Positions 39,321 through 51,200 of a DNA stretch of 64,000 nucleotides are shown here, piece by piece; positions within the stretch are counted from its first letter, which is position 1; each line of letters opens with the position of its first letter. This stretch comes from Himantopus leucocephalus (lineage: Eukaryota > Chordata > Aves > Charadriiformes > Recurvirostridae), in NCBI GenBank assembly GCA_003993805.1, contig RSEF01000021.1, positions 1,168,835 through 1,232,834 of the forward strand, in the 5' to 3' direction. A model generated the notes under the pieces. The model was given only the letters and a program-made list of their open reading frames with translations, was not told the DNA's origin and searched no databases. The position numbers and the translations under genes were made by a program.

Positions 39321-39326
39321 TCCTAC
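39321..39326 (-). other. 5' splice site (donor) of the CAMTA1 exon
   Basis: Read on the minus strand the exon ends GTGGAG and the intron begins GTAGGA, a good GT donor. The reading frame would stay open into the intron (V-G-V-G-A-G), but CG-1 similarity stops exactly here, since the family continues with Cys-Leu-Tyr-Gly. The junction is in phase 0. Confidence 0.88.
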
Positions 39327-39462
39327 CTCCACTCCTTGGACTTTCAGTTTCATGTGATCCTCTCTGGTGGTCTTCCCATCTTTCCTTTTTTTCCAGCAAT
39401 ATCCATCTTTCCTGTATTTCACCTTCTTCCTATTGTACAGGATCATAGAACCATTCTGCGGC
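39327..39462 (-). CDS. CAMTA1: CAMTA1 internal exon, middle of the CG-1 DNA-binding domain
   Basis: This is a single coding exon of a calmodulin-binding transcription activator, a nuclear protein with CG-1, TIG, ankyrin and IQ regions. Read on the minus strand it gives one base finishing a split Arg codon, then 45 codons. They include PQNGSMILYNRKK, RKDGYCWKKRKDGK and REDHMKLKVQGVE, the diagnostic core of the CG-1 domain, which binds DNA. From memory this is about residues 102-146 of human CAMTA1. The basic cluster fits DNA contact or nuclear import. The exon is entered after TTTTCAG and left at GAG|GTAGGA, so it starts in phase 2 and ends in phase 0. No stop, frameshift or odd residue is seen. 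The neighbouring CG-1 exons (one ending in ...TSPKT, the next starting CLYGCYVH) were looked for by eye on both sides and not found, so both introns are very long. CAMTA2 shares almost the same peptide. CAMTA1 is chosen because CAMTA2 is a compact gene. The domain is certain and the paralogue very likely. Confidence 0.95.
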
Positions 39463-39520
39463 CTGAAAACGAGAAACAGTTTTGGATTACATAAAGAAAA
39501 ACAAACCCACCCTAGGAGAG
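39463..39520 (-). other. 3' splice site (acceptor) of the CAMTA1 exon
   Basis: Read on the minus strand, a pyrimidine-rich tract (CTGTTTCTCGTTTTCAG) ends immediately before the first exon base. A possible branch point, TGTAATC, lies about 25 bases upstream of the AG. The acceptor leaves one base (G) to complete the split Arg codon before Pro-Gln-Asn-Gly. The branch point choice is inference. Confidence 0.85.
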
Positions 39521-41485
39521 TTTCTGAAGCACTGTGCCATAGACCAGCGAAAGCCTCTACAGACAAGCAATATTCGGTATTTGGCATCATACGAATTTTC
39601 ACCTTTTGCTGCTGTTAACTGGATTAACCGATGTTTTGCAATCTGCAGAATTTTACTTGAGAATCTTGTACCTAGTGAAGTAAGCCAGTGAGAGGTTTGA
39701 AAAAAAAATAAAAAAGGAAAAAGGCTATCTTATAAAACAGCCAGTGTTTTCACAGGATGTATTATGATTGGGCTCAGCTACATGCTGAAAATTAGAAGGA
39801 AAGAAAGGTTAAGGAAAAAAAAAGATTGTTATTATTTTATTATAGACTCTCTCTCTCTTTTCAGTGCATCAGCAGGATTAGATAACAACCACCTCTAAAG
39901 CAGCACCAGAATATGGATGTTGGCTTAAAAAGGCAATAAACAAGCAAAAAAGAAGGGAAGAAAAAAAGCATTGGCTTATACATTGGTTTCGCTGTTCCTG
40001 CTTATATCGGTGTTAGACATGGAATAACTTTCCCTCTTCTGAGCACCTCCTTGACTTCAAAGACACATGAAAACATTTTCCGCTTAGAAACCATGTTGAT
40101 GCTTTAGAATATCAATAGAGGCACGTTGACACTCGCCCAACAGACAGGAGTCGACGTGGTTTTGGGGTACGACAATGTTTCACAGAAATGTTTTGCCATC
40201 TGCTAAGCCAATGCACAAAAGCAGCACTTCTGCTGCAATACTAAAAAATAAAAAATAAATTAACCCCCCCAACACATGACTGCAAAGCCAGCGTGCATCC
40301 CACGCAGGCAGCAGTGCTGCAGATGCCGCAGACATTTACAGTGGTGCATTAGTCACAGTAATTTGGCTTTAGGACACCAAGAACAGGAAGAAAAACAACG
40401 ACATTAGCAGCAGCAGCAATAAACAACTTTCACAGGAAAGCTTTGGCTGGAGCCTTTCGATAAAGTACAGCACCTGAACGTGTATAAACAGTCCAAACAA
40501 ACAGAAAGAGAAAGGATCCCCCCAGCCCCATCCGGAGGACTCCGCATCACTCCTCGCGTCCCCCGACGGTTTGGACCTGAGCAGCCGGACGGAGCAAAGC
40601 CATACCTGCAATTGCTAAAAAACCCAACGAATATTCTCCAGGCCAGCTGATGCAAGAAAGCTCTTTAAATAAATAAGCCAAATGAAGCGGTTTGTGTTCG
40701 CGCAATATTGGGCTGTGATTTCAGAGCCGTGCCAAAGGTGCAAAACTCAGTGCCTGGCCCAGCTGGAAAAGCATCCTTCTTCCCTCCCGCCTCTGTGTTT
40801 CAAACAGCACGGTGCCGTGAAATACGCACACGAACAAGCTTCTGCAGGTACCCTCTTCTCATTTTTCTCTAACAAAATACTCCATTTGAAGACAGCCGCC
40901 TTCACCCATGTTTATCACATAATAATAGGGCAGTAACGTTGATGTAAAAGCTGTTAATTATACAGTAACTCATCCCAATGCTCCATTAAGTGCATAAAGG
41001 CTCCTTACTTGTGAGGAAAACAAGCTTATGATGGTTTTCTACCACCATCGGCCACCTGAAATTACCTAGACCAACCAATACAACCCGCTTCCTCCTTCAA
41101 AACCAACACCATCAGCAATTGCGGGATCTGCTACCAAACACCCATCCCTCTCCCCTGTCTCTTCTCGGACGTACGCATCCCCGGGTACAGGCAGAAGGAT
41201 GTCCTGCCTGATTTACGCTCAGCGTCTGCCCTCCAGAACGCATGTGCCCATCACAAATTTAACCAATGTGGACGGAAACTGCACAAAGTCTCTTTTAGTA
41301 TGAAAACAGACTTTCTACTTCCACATACATTTGCAAGACTGAAATTAACTTTGATCTAAGTGATTATTAGCACGTTTTTACACTAGAACAGAAATTACAG
41401 ATTATTTTTTCCCCCACATACATGCAAATATTTATTCCCTGTGACTGGAAACCCGAGCTCCGTTTCCCTAAAGTACGCCACCGCC
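39521..41485. other. unique intronic sequence next to the CAMTA1 exon
   Basis: A-rich tracts lie around 39700-39720 and 39814-39825, with a short (CT)n at 39847-39860. No gene or transposon was recognised. Confidence 0.3.
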
Positions 41486-41514
41486 TTCTCCTCCTCCTCC
41501 TCCTCCTCCTCCCC
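41485..41514 (+). repeat. (TCC)n microsatellite
   Basis: About nine CTC/TCC triplets in a row form a pure pyrimidine run on the plus strand. Confidence 0.93.
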
Positions 41515-42339
41515 ATGTCCCCGCAGCCCAGCCCAAGGCACAGCGAGGCGGCTCCTCCTCTCTACTCCTACACATCACCCCGACAATGAACACTTGGGTG
41601 TCAGCGCAGCCACGGCGTCTATTTGACAGCGTCTTAGAGAGTGCGGGATTAATTCAGCGGAGATATTACATATCTTGTTTCGGTGTTTATTCTATAAACC
41701 TCCAGGGGCTGCACATGTCAGCTCAAACCCGTCTCAGAACATCAGCCATTTCCCCATGTCACCATCAGGGAGATGTGCCCTACGGCGTGCGACGAGTCAC
41801 CTGCATGTTTGGGGTGAGAAATGCAAAGACAGCGCGGGAACTTAACTCCTGCCTAGTGCCTCGGCACGTGCACACGCGGCTTTTCAGAAAACACACACTC
41901 CAAGGACCTGAAGGTTTTTTGATGGGAGTAACATACTGCTTTTCTCGCATTCAGTGCCACGAGAGCGCGCGGGTGGAGGGACCACAGAGCAGAGCTCTGC
42001 AACGCCGCTGCTGTTCTGCAAGGCTGGAACCGGGTTTCTGTTGGTTTATTTCTGCGATGAAAAAAGAACACGGTAAAAGGTCGCTGGAAAATAGTTAACA
42101 AGATTTATACAAAATAAAATAAAGCACAATGGAACAAAATCTCTTAAGGATCTCTGGAGCAGTTGTCGATTTTGATAAGAGTGTATCAAATTGCTTTAAG
42201 GCTCATAGAAAGCGACTGGTTTTTAAAGATATCTTCATAAAATGAGAGGCAATTTTAACCCGATATACATTGCTCCTGTATTTCTCTTGCTGTTAGAAAG
42301 AGCAGAGAGGGAAGATCTCCTGTGCTTATCTCCCCGGCA

Positions 42340-42660
42340 CACAAACAGCCACGAGCAGCAAAGCGATGGCCGCGGGAAGACTCAGCAGATGAGGTCCGAC
42401 GGGACTTCCCGGGACACACGACGGGCGCGACTCCAACCCGGATCTCCTCTGGAGGTGTTGCTGCTCGACCTGGATTTGGGGATTTCACGTGTGCCTTTGC
42501 AGAAGAGGGGGACAAAACCGCCCACCTGAGCACCCGCTACCGGGGACTGCGCATCCCCGGGGGCTGCCGCGGGCGCGTGGGGGGGACGCCTGCAGCCAAG
42601 GCAAGGTCGGCTTGCCCGGCGTCGTCAGACACGGAAAGCCATCGTCTTCCTCTGTTACTA
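42340..42660. promoter_or_regulatory. CpG-rich patch
   Basis: About 29 CpG were counted by hand in roughly 300 bases, with abrupt A/T-rich borders (before 42300 and after 42660). It is a possible small CpG island. No first exon was recognised. Confidence 0.35.
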
Positions 42661-42849
42661 AACCCCACCTGGAACCATGGCAATAACAACACGTACTGGA
42701 ACATTAACGGCAATTTACTTGATTTCATTAGCTACTACTTTGCAGCTACATAGTGCTCTTTTCATTAATGCAGGACTAAATGGAAAATAATAAAATAGTA
42801 TTTTAATATTACGGTACAGCTGAAAGCCATCAAGCCCGAGTGATCTAAA

Positions 42850-43600
42850 CCCGCTGAGAAGCCCGTTTGTGCCTGCAGCGTGCGGTGCTGGGGCTGCTGG
42901 AGGGGCCAGGGGAGCCCCGCAGACCCCGGCCACTGCGTGTCCCCTCCCTCGTCCCCCTGCGGTGGGGGCGGCCACAGCCCCGTTCTGCGGGTTTTGCATC
43001 CCCTGTGACAAAAACCGGAGTGGTGGCTGTGAAATGGCAGCGTGAGATCCCACAGCAGGTCGCCTCAGCGGTGTTGGCTCTACGTCGAGCACCGCGCTGC
43101 TCCGCTTACTCACTCCCGCCGACCCCCAGGGTCACCCGGGAAGGTCAACACCGTCTCCCCCTCCGCTCACAATAAATTTGTTTGCAATGAGACAGGAAAG
43201 GATTTGTTGATCTTGCAGAAAAAGGCAGCAAACAAAAGGAAAAGGACTGGGAACCGGTGAACAGGGCAATCTTAGAACGTGGCCCCCCCGGCAGCGGAGG
43301 AGGCGAGCACTCCGCCGGCCTTGCTCGCGTGCAGTCAATCGCTGTATTTTATTTAGACCGCGAACACCAACAAGCAAACCTTCGCAACAGCCACCGCTGC
43401 TGCTCCTCTGTGGGCACCCCGTCCTCAAATTCACAAAACACCCCCAAAATCCCCGCGAGCCCGGGCGCGACGGCAGGGACGTGCCCTGGGCGCCAGCACC
43501 CGGGCTGGTGGCGTGTCCCTCTCCCCAAACGCGTGCGGGAGCGAGCGCCCCAGCCCGACGCGAGGGCACCTCCGCAGAGACGGTGCAATTATTTCTGGTC
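42850..43600. promoter_or_regulatory. CpG-rich region, possible CpG island
   Basis: CpG is frequent through 42850-43150 and especially 43260-43580 (about 30 in the latter by hand count). An A/T-richer interval lies at 43165-43255. The open frames on both strands are compositional. Confidence 0.35.
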
Positions 43601-45078
43601 CCACTGTGTGGAGCTTGCAGGATGGTCTACCCGCTTACAGACGGAACAGCACACAGCAGAGTTGCAACTCGGAATTTCCTCCCTTTTATGAGCCTGTGGC
43701 ATTTAAAAGCTGCCTGATCTCTATTTTAGGTCTCTTGCTTGCGGCCTGGGGGAAGGAGGGGAAAGGACAGGAAGAGTAATTGCAGAGCAGAAAGCCTTTT
43801 GTCTCACCTATTGATGAGGTTTGAGATGCTTCCCTCCCTCTCCCCCTGTTATTTACCACCACGGCTCTCACATAAATTGCCACAACAGCGTAAGAGCTAC
43901 TTTTGCCCAAATTGTTCCTGCTACAGACGGGAAGATGATGCTACATTCCCTTTTCAGACTTATTTTTAAAGCAAACAATGATACCCTGCGGCTGAGGGGT
44001 GTCGGGACCCGCTGGGTCGCTTGGGGCCACGCGGGGAAGCTCACTCCCTGCTCAGGAGTGGTCCAGGCACCGGATAAACTGGAGTTTCTCTCAGCAACAC
44101 GGGGACAGGCGGTAACAGAGCACCTGCACCGGCAGGAAACAGAGGGGATTTCCAGGGAAGATTTTCCAGAAATGTCATTTTGGATTTGGCACCCAATTCA
44201 GCTCTGCACACCCTCCTCTAGCTCCAAGCCCTGTTCCGAGGGGGTTTGTTTCTATATATAAAGTCCCTTACCTGGATAATAAGAATCTAAACCTACTTAT
44301 CTTACCACGAACGTGAACTAGATACAAGGGGGGAGTAAACAGAAAACAAGTTAAGATTAGGATATTTTTGTCAACTGATGCTTCGTATCTGCCTCTCCAT
44401 TGTGCTCACGAATTACAGTCCCTTTGGCCTAAGCAACCGAGATGTTCCCCTAATCACGTTACCGCAATATTAATAAGGCTCTTCAATGCAACTAGTTCCC
44501 TCTAAATTGTCACATCAAGATTTGGTAAATGTCAGATGTATCATTTAATGAAAACTATGTTTTACTGCCTAGGGAGCTCAGGTTGCTGAAAGGGAATTGC
44601 AAATATTGCAAAGCCAAAAGTGACTCTTTTTCCAGGACAACGGAATAAGATCAGCCAGAACCCTTCCTCGAGAAGGTCTGTGGCTCCAAAATTAATTTTT
44701 AATTTTATCATCTTATATTTATTTCAGTTCCCTGCCAAGGCGGACATTTAAAGCAGCTCAGTTCTTTACAACAAAAACACAAAATCAGGAGTGAGGCTGC
44801 TCACGGGGGCCCCGCCGAAGCCGGGAGGCACCAGCAGCCTCAGAGCTTGTCACCAGCCTGGGAAGCGCCTGCGAACTGCACCACGGCAGCGCGAGGAGCA
44901 CTGTCCCAGTGAGCCGCAGGTCGCAGAGGCAGGGGGAAAGGCTGCCCAGGCAGAGCTGGTGAAACCCTCAATTTATTGCGATGAAGAAATAAAGCAGAAG
45001 GCTATCATACACCGGACACCTTCCGTGCCGTACTGGTGCATAAGCAGCAGCCGCCCCCTGCGCAGAGGGGATGGAGCC
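43601..45078. other. unique intronic sequence, A/T-rich in the second half
   Basis: Positions 44260-44770 are A/T-rich single-copy sequence of conserved-element type. No gene, repeat or RNA was recognised. Confidence 0.3.
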
Positions 45079-45190
45079 CCATCCATCCATCCATCCATCC
45101 CTCCCTCCCTCCCTCCCTCCCTCCCTCCATCCAACCCTCCATCCACCCATCCCTCCACCCATCCCTCCATCCATCCATCCCTCCCTCCCC
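45079..45190 (+). repeat. CCAT/CCCT compound microsatellite
   Basis: About 112 bases of tetranucleotide repeats alternate between CCAT and CCCT blocks with a few interruptions (CCAA, CCAC). The repeat generates proline/serine/histidine-rich frames on the plus strand and glycine/methionine/aspartate-rich frames on the minus strand that are not genes. Confidence 0.97.
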
Positions 45191-46560
45191 TGCCAACACC
45201 ACACTGAGAAATGGCTCCTGCTAACAGGCTTGATTATGCTATTTTTATCCTGTGTAACTGTTAGCTTTATTTTCTCTGGCTATGAAGTTATCATGGAGTC
45301 AAGGGACAGCGAAAGGGGACTATCTTCCATCTTCTGAATCTATGCATGATAATAATGAGAAATTAACTTCCACTCTCCCAAAGGAGCAACCTACTGATGC
45401 AGAAACTGGCTGGGAAAAGCCGGAGTCTTGGAGGAAGCCCTGGGAAGAGAGACAGCCTTGTAAGAAATCATTGCACTGAATCACTGCCCGTGTTTCCCAA
45501 CGAACACAAAGGACCAAGTCCTTGAATGTGCCTTCATCCCAAGAACCCTAACTCCTCCCACGGCTCTAACACAAGGCAGCAACGAGCACGGGGACACCCT
45601 TCTCCGAGGAGCTGTCTTGATGGAAACCGAAGCCATGTAAGAGCTCGCAGAGTGCGCTGCGTTCGCATCCCAGAGTGCAGCAGGACCGACTGATGACATC
45701 ATGGTCCAGCACGCTGACATCGCTCACACCGGCGTCCCGGCTAATCCAAGCAAGTGCTAAAGCAGGAGTCACGGTTAGCCACGCTTGCCTTCCTCCACGC
45801 TTTTGTGTTAGTTCCTAGAAGAGGAGTGTGATCGTTCTCCTGCTGAGCATGTCTGGGGAAGCTTCCCAGATTTGGGGTAAAACAACACGCAAGTCACGAC
45901 ACGTCATGCAACATGACACTACTATGTCATGACATGTCACGCAACGCAGCTCTGTGTGTCAGGAGCTGGTGCTATTGCACATTACAAGATATTTCAAAGT
46001 TTTAACCTCCAAACTCGCAAAACACACGTCCTCCTCTTATTGCATGTCGGCTCATAGTACAGACAGGGAAGCGACATCCTACCGAGAAGAATCCCATTCT
46101 ACAGGAACGTCAGGGCACCCTCCCTACCCCACGCCTTCCTGGAGGAGTAGAGAAGCTCATGAAGCAGAGACGGGTCAAAGCCCACCAATGGGCTCCACTG
46201 ACCACGCTGCACGCGGTCACCGCTCCACCAAGACGACGGCTGCAATACAAGCATGGGGCAATGGAAGGGTGAGGTGGCTCCGGAAAGAGGTATCTTCATA
46301 AGAAATATTCTACAAATATTGGGAAAAAGTCATGCCTCAAAATATTCTTCTCGAAAGTTAATTAAACTAAAGAGAGAGGACTCAGAATACGACGCTCACA
46401 GGGAATCACGTACCTCTCTGAACGCACCAGGAAAACTGTGTGGCCAATATGGGGCACTTACAAATAATACAGAGCGTACATAATAACATCTGAAAAGATT
46501 GACGCAGGCCGGTAATTCCCTCATCTGATACTTGGACAATTTGCTTAAGAGCATCATCTA
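45191..46560. other. unique intronic sequence with a diverged 20-bp duplication
   Basis: A pair of related 20-mers lies at 45893-45912 and 45926-45945, the second overlapping the perfect palindrome ATGTCATGACAT (45924-45935). Otherwise nothing was recognised. Confidence 0.4.
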
Positions 46561-47860
46561 TTCAGTTTATGTCACTGACTCGCTTTGCTTCGCTGGAAAT
46601 CACGTTCGGTCGGTTCCCGGCCGTACCTGACAGCATCAGTCTCCTCCGGATCTCATCCGGCAGCAGAGGCCCATCGCCCGCGGCGTCCCCCTCACTGCCC
46701 GTTCGTCCGAAGGGGTACGGAGCACGCACCATCAGGGGTGAAGACCCACGCCGACGCGCTGGCAGTATTCGGGAATGGGGAGAAGCGGCAGGAGCGAGAG
46801 CGCCCTGCGCCAGCCAAGGCTCCGCCACGCAGCACCGGGGCAGGCAGGCGCTCCTCCTGCGGAGCTCTGCTCCACCCGGGGCCAGCAAACACTCCCGGTG
46901 ACGGATTTCAAGTAACCATCTATTAATTCCTCGTTTTCTTTTTTTTTTCCTTTTGCGCTGTGTGCGGCTCTAACGCCCTTGCACGGCAGCTCTCCCTCGC
47001 AGGGCGAGGAGGGACGCACGGGGACTGACTGGGGATTGCTCCCGACTGACATCAGCGTTTCAGAAACACCTCATCTCTCACTTCTTGGTTCTATGGAAGA
47101 AAAAAAAAAAATCTGACGGCAGAAGCTATTTCTCCCCCAAGAAACGCTGCTCTCCAAAGCCTGCATTTGCCTTGACACCTCCCCTCCGCTGGACCAACAG
47201 CCGATGGGAAGGCTAAAGCCCAGATGCCGAACCGAAAGAGGAATCTCGAGCAGCCGCAGGCCGGGACGTCTCACCCCACCATGTCGGAGCCAGCCCGCCC
47301 TTGGCCACGCAGACACCCGGGCACTCGCCCTCGGGCTAGGAGGTGACCAAGACAGACGTGTCGGCATTAAGGAAGGGGTCACCCCCGGCGAGGCGCAGCC
47401 GCGACATGCGTCAGAGGACGTGTGTCACCCCACCGCCCCAGTAAGATCTGAGGGATGCTCTAAGAGGTACCTATAGCTCCCTTCCACACGGACAGAGAGC
47501 TTTAAAATAATATTTACACTGACAAATGTTTTCAGACTTTGGGGAATTTGTAAATCACAGCTGTGCCACTGGCAGATCACACCTGAATTAGTTTTATAAA
47601 CGTTTTTTCCCTCCCAAATAAACACTTCGCTTCACCCTCAGGCAGTGACTCGCGCTCACCCTGAAGACAAGACACCCCAGCGTACGGTCAGCCTTTCTCA
47701 GCGGGACCACAAACAAAACAAAAGCCCCTCAAGAACTTCATAGAGAAGTTCAGCTTCACCGTGTCTGCTGAGGACCCAGCAACGCGTCACCTTGCGGGAG
47801 AGGCCGCTGCCTTTAGCGCCCCCGTTGTCCTCACTTAAAGCTGAGATTATTGGTGTGGCA
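46561..47860. other. GC-rich intronic sequence with CpG patches
   Basis: CpG-containing patches lie at 46600-46920 and 47200-47420. An A11-type run lies near 47100. No gene or transposon was recognised. Confidence 0.3.
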
Positions 47861-48260
47861 ACCGAAGGAATTTCAGATTACATGTTTGAAATTTACCCGA
47901 TCTTTGAACTCTGCAGAGATGAAATAAGGACTTCAGAATAAGTCTTTTTATCCATGTAGGAAGAGGTATAAATCACAAAAAAATGTAAATACGCTGGATT
48001 TTTTGTGTGTCTTGAATTAAATGTCATTTGCAAGTGAATTTATTTTGTATCTAAGTCTAAAATAACAGACTTAGCAATTTTTTCCAGAGTTGCAGTTAAT
48101 GCAATGGCTAATCCCTTCAAGGGGACATTAATTGGTGTCTAGATGCCCCTTTTCATAGCAGCAGTAGGCCATCAAACTTAATCCTTGCCTCCTCTTTCCA
48201 GCATGTAGCCTCCGTGTTCATCAATAAAAGCAATGCTATTCATTACGTACGGGAATAATT
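47860..48260. other. A/T-rich single-copy block, candidate conserved element
   Basis: About 400 bases of low-CpG unique sequence are free of long open frames and contain words typical of homeodomain/POU-type sites (CAATGCTATTCATTACG near its end, GGGGACATTAATTGG). The block has sharp borders with GC-richer neighbours. Conservation is inferred from texture only. Confidence 0.3.
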
Positions 48261-51200
48261 ACCTACGGTTCCAACAAAGAGGACTGAGCACGCGTGTGCC
48301 AGTGCCAAACTGGCTTCTGTGCGATATCACAGGACTGCTCATGGGCTGCCCAACAGAGCAGTGTGGTAAGATCAGGATCAAATTTGAAGGCTGAAACACA
48401 AGCTACAAAGCACTGTAAAAGCGCTGAGCATCTTTTGGTGTGTGCTGGGACACCCGTTGACAAGTCGTACCCCAAAAGCAGTTCCTTGGGGCTATTTAAG
48501 GAGTGATCAGGATGCCAGTGCCGTGAAAATTCATCCTCCAGAGACTTCTCTTTGCTCGGGACATTGCTGTAGAGACTAAACCAAGCAACACCTGGGGCTC
48601 TGCTGATTCAGGCAGGAGCAAAGGCTGTCCCAAACCACCTTCCCAACGGCGACGTCTCCACGGCACAACCCAACCAGTGCAAAGCACGGTGGCGCTGGCG
48701 CAGCACAGCCCTGCCCGTGCTCCCGACAAGCGTCCCCAGCAGGCTGCGGGGACGCAGGGCGACGGGGCAGCTATGGAGCAGCTATCTCCATTTAACAACT
48801 CCGACCGGAACCACTTCTCCCATGCCAAGACCTGTTTTTATGAATGCGCTGGAAAAGGCTGTGCGTTTTTGCTCTCCGTACTTGTTCTTGACACAACTGG
48901 AAAACAGGGAACAGTGATAACAGCACTAATAATAGTAATACAACTAATAATAGGATTTGACTTCTCAGTAAACATTTACTCTGCTGTCTTTTACGCTCAA
49001 TGATAGTGTGTTTTGTTGCCAAAGAGTGAACTCCAAGAAAGATTCATCCAGCATCTTTGCGGATCATGGTTACTCAGCCTAATTAATTCAACCATTAACA
49101 ATTCTCTTATTTTTAGAGCTAATAAAAAAAAAAATCAAGAGAAAATGTCCATATTGTCAGTGCTTTTGACACAAGAGATGAGCATCTTCCGCCCATCCCT
49201 GCTTTGGTTTCTGGCGTCCTCTTCGCTGTGCCTCCCTCCGCAGCATCACCTGGATGTCCTCCTTCCCCATTTACACCTCGGGGCACATCACAGCCAGAAA
49301 CTGCGGTCTTGTGAAACGACCAACAGCCAAACTCTGAGTCAGAAGGGGTGTGTTTTTGCAGGAAATAATTTCTGTGTGCCATTACGATTTTGAGCAGCCC
49401 GAAATATTGACTATTAAAATCCCCCAAAGGAGGGAAATGGGGAAGTTCAGCAGCTCCATGGCCAGCCCTCGCACTGGCAAAGCCGCAAAGGGTCCCGGAC
49501 CACCCTGGCTTGTTCCTGTGCCTCCAGTTATCAGATCTGCTTCTCAGCTCACATATCTGTATCTCGAGACCAGAAACAGATCTACAAAAAGAAAATAAAC
49601 ATCTGCTGAAGAAATGTTTCATTATGGAGGTTGGAGGAATTTCCAGGGAGTTTATAAGCTACGCGTTATCTTAAATATCGTTATCACTCCTGCGCACCGG
49701 GCAGCCTGCTGTACTTCCCTCCTGTAAGTATTACGCCGTATTGATTTGGGAGCACCGGGCTGTGCCTTCCAAATGAGCTCTTCAGCAGAACAACCTCATT
49801 CAAACCCCTTGATGTCGGGGAAGGAATTCCCTGAGCTTTGGGGGTTTGGAGTCCCAAGGGAGTCCGCGGCCCCGTGCGCTCCCTGGGTAAATTCAGACGC
49901 TGTTGGGCACTGCCTGGGGGCAGCCACCCCCGTCCCTCTATTCTTGGGGTAACGAGGCAAGAAAGAGTTATTTGACCACGGGAAAAAGAAAAGTTAAACC
50001 CAACCCTTCTTATATTGGGGGCAGAGGAGAGTAGGAAAACACACGACAAAACCTCACCGAGGTCCTAGAGCTGGAAATTCACATCTGGAGGTGCACTTAG
50101 TGCAAAACAATCTGTAAGGGACACAATCCATAAGCAGAAGTTCAGCCAGTCGATGGCTTCTTACACTTTCTGATCACCAAGAGAATATAAACTTTTCTGA
50201 AGCATCACTTTAATACACTCACAGGTAAGATCACGCCTGGTATTGTCTGTCGAGACCGGGAAGGCAGCTGTAACTGGCATGCCCAGTTTTCCCAGTATGC
50301 CCAGAGAGGCGACCTCTTCTCTTCCCAGCAGCGTGGCCGGGCAGGACTCGGGCCAGTGCCGCGTCCAGAGGCTCACTAAGCAGGAACGGCCTTCCGGAGA
50401 CCGCACTGCCCCAGCCTGGAGATTTAGTTCAAGCAGCCAACAATCGCATTCCCAGTATTTTTACTGAATAACATGATCGTTCATGTGTTGATGGTTCTGA
50501 ACTCTATACCAGATTTGAAAAAGAAATTAGAAACAATCTTTATGAACTCCTCAGTATGCCGAGCAATTGAAACCTCCTCATAACAATATAGGACCAAAGC
50601 TAGAATATTAAAATTGTCATTAAGTAGAATGCACACGAAATGCTAAAAAGTCTTTTGGCAAATTATTTCTTGATATAATGACATGCTATAGACCTAAATC
50701 TTAGTACAAGGCATGAAAAAAGACAGTTAAATCAACTTTGTTCATTTAAATATAATTTTAAAAGAACTGGTGTTCGTCTCTTTATTGCTCAAGGATCTTT
50801 ATCAATTTCTTTAGCCCTCATTTATTTCTCTTCCTTACTCCCACGGGGATGCTATTTGATTTATTGGGAATTAGTTCTTACAACTCATGAATGCTTTAAA
50901 CTGTTTTCAGATTAATCATCCCAGTACGTGTTAGCGTACGGAGCAGAGCCCCCTTCGACCTCAGTGTTCACATACACCTGAAGGGTTCCCAATCCGCTGT
51001 GTGCCAGCAGCCAGTGTGCGCTACCCATTGCCCTCTCCATGGAAACGGGTCCTTATGGCAAGGACCTGTGGCTACAATTAACTTTTAAAAAACTTCTTTG
51101 GTGGCCTGGTTCTGCGGGCATCATTTTGGCTAGGGCCCTACAGAAGGCAGATGTCAGCCTTAAATCACGGTCACTTCCCAGCGCAGCGGTGATACTCGCA

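Larger units (their letters stand above)
1..39326 (-). other. CAMTA1: CAMTA1 intron downstream of the CG-1 exon (partial, at least 39.3 kb)
   Basis: Inferred from the exon at 39327-39462 and its orientation. No further exon of the CG-1 domain, TIG domain, ankyrin repeats or IQ motifs was recognised here. The sequence is mostly single-copy with a few CR1 pieces, short tandem repeats, CpG-rich patches and A/T-rich blocks, listed separately. Open frames longer than 100 codons exist but sit in GC-rich patches or repeats and resemble no known protein. Confidence 0.85.

Noticed and set aside
39440..39456. ATCATAGAACCATTCT, which looks like a CR1 tail
   Set aside because: It lies inside the CAMTA1 exon and encodes the conserved Gly-Ser-Met-Ile-Leu region. 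No CR1 body is attached.
41050..41100. Faint likeness to an inverted CR1 end (ACCTAGACCAACCAATACAA)
   Set aside because: There are no tail octamers and no further CR1 motifs, so it is too weak to call.
44968..45224. Several open frames rich in Pro/Ser/His or Gly/Met/Asp on both strands
   Set aside because: They are translations of the CCAT/CCCT microsatellite.
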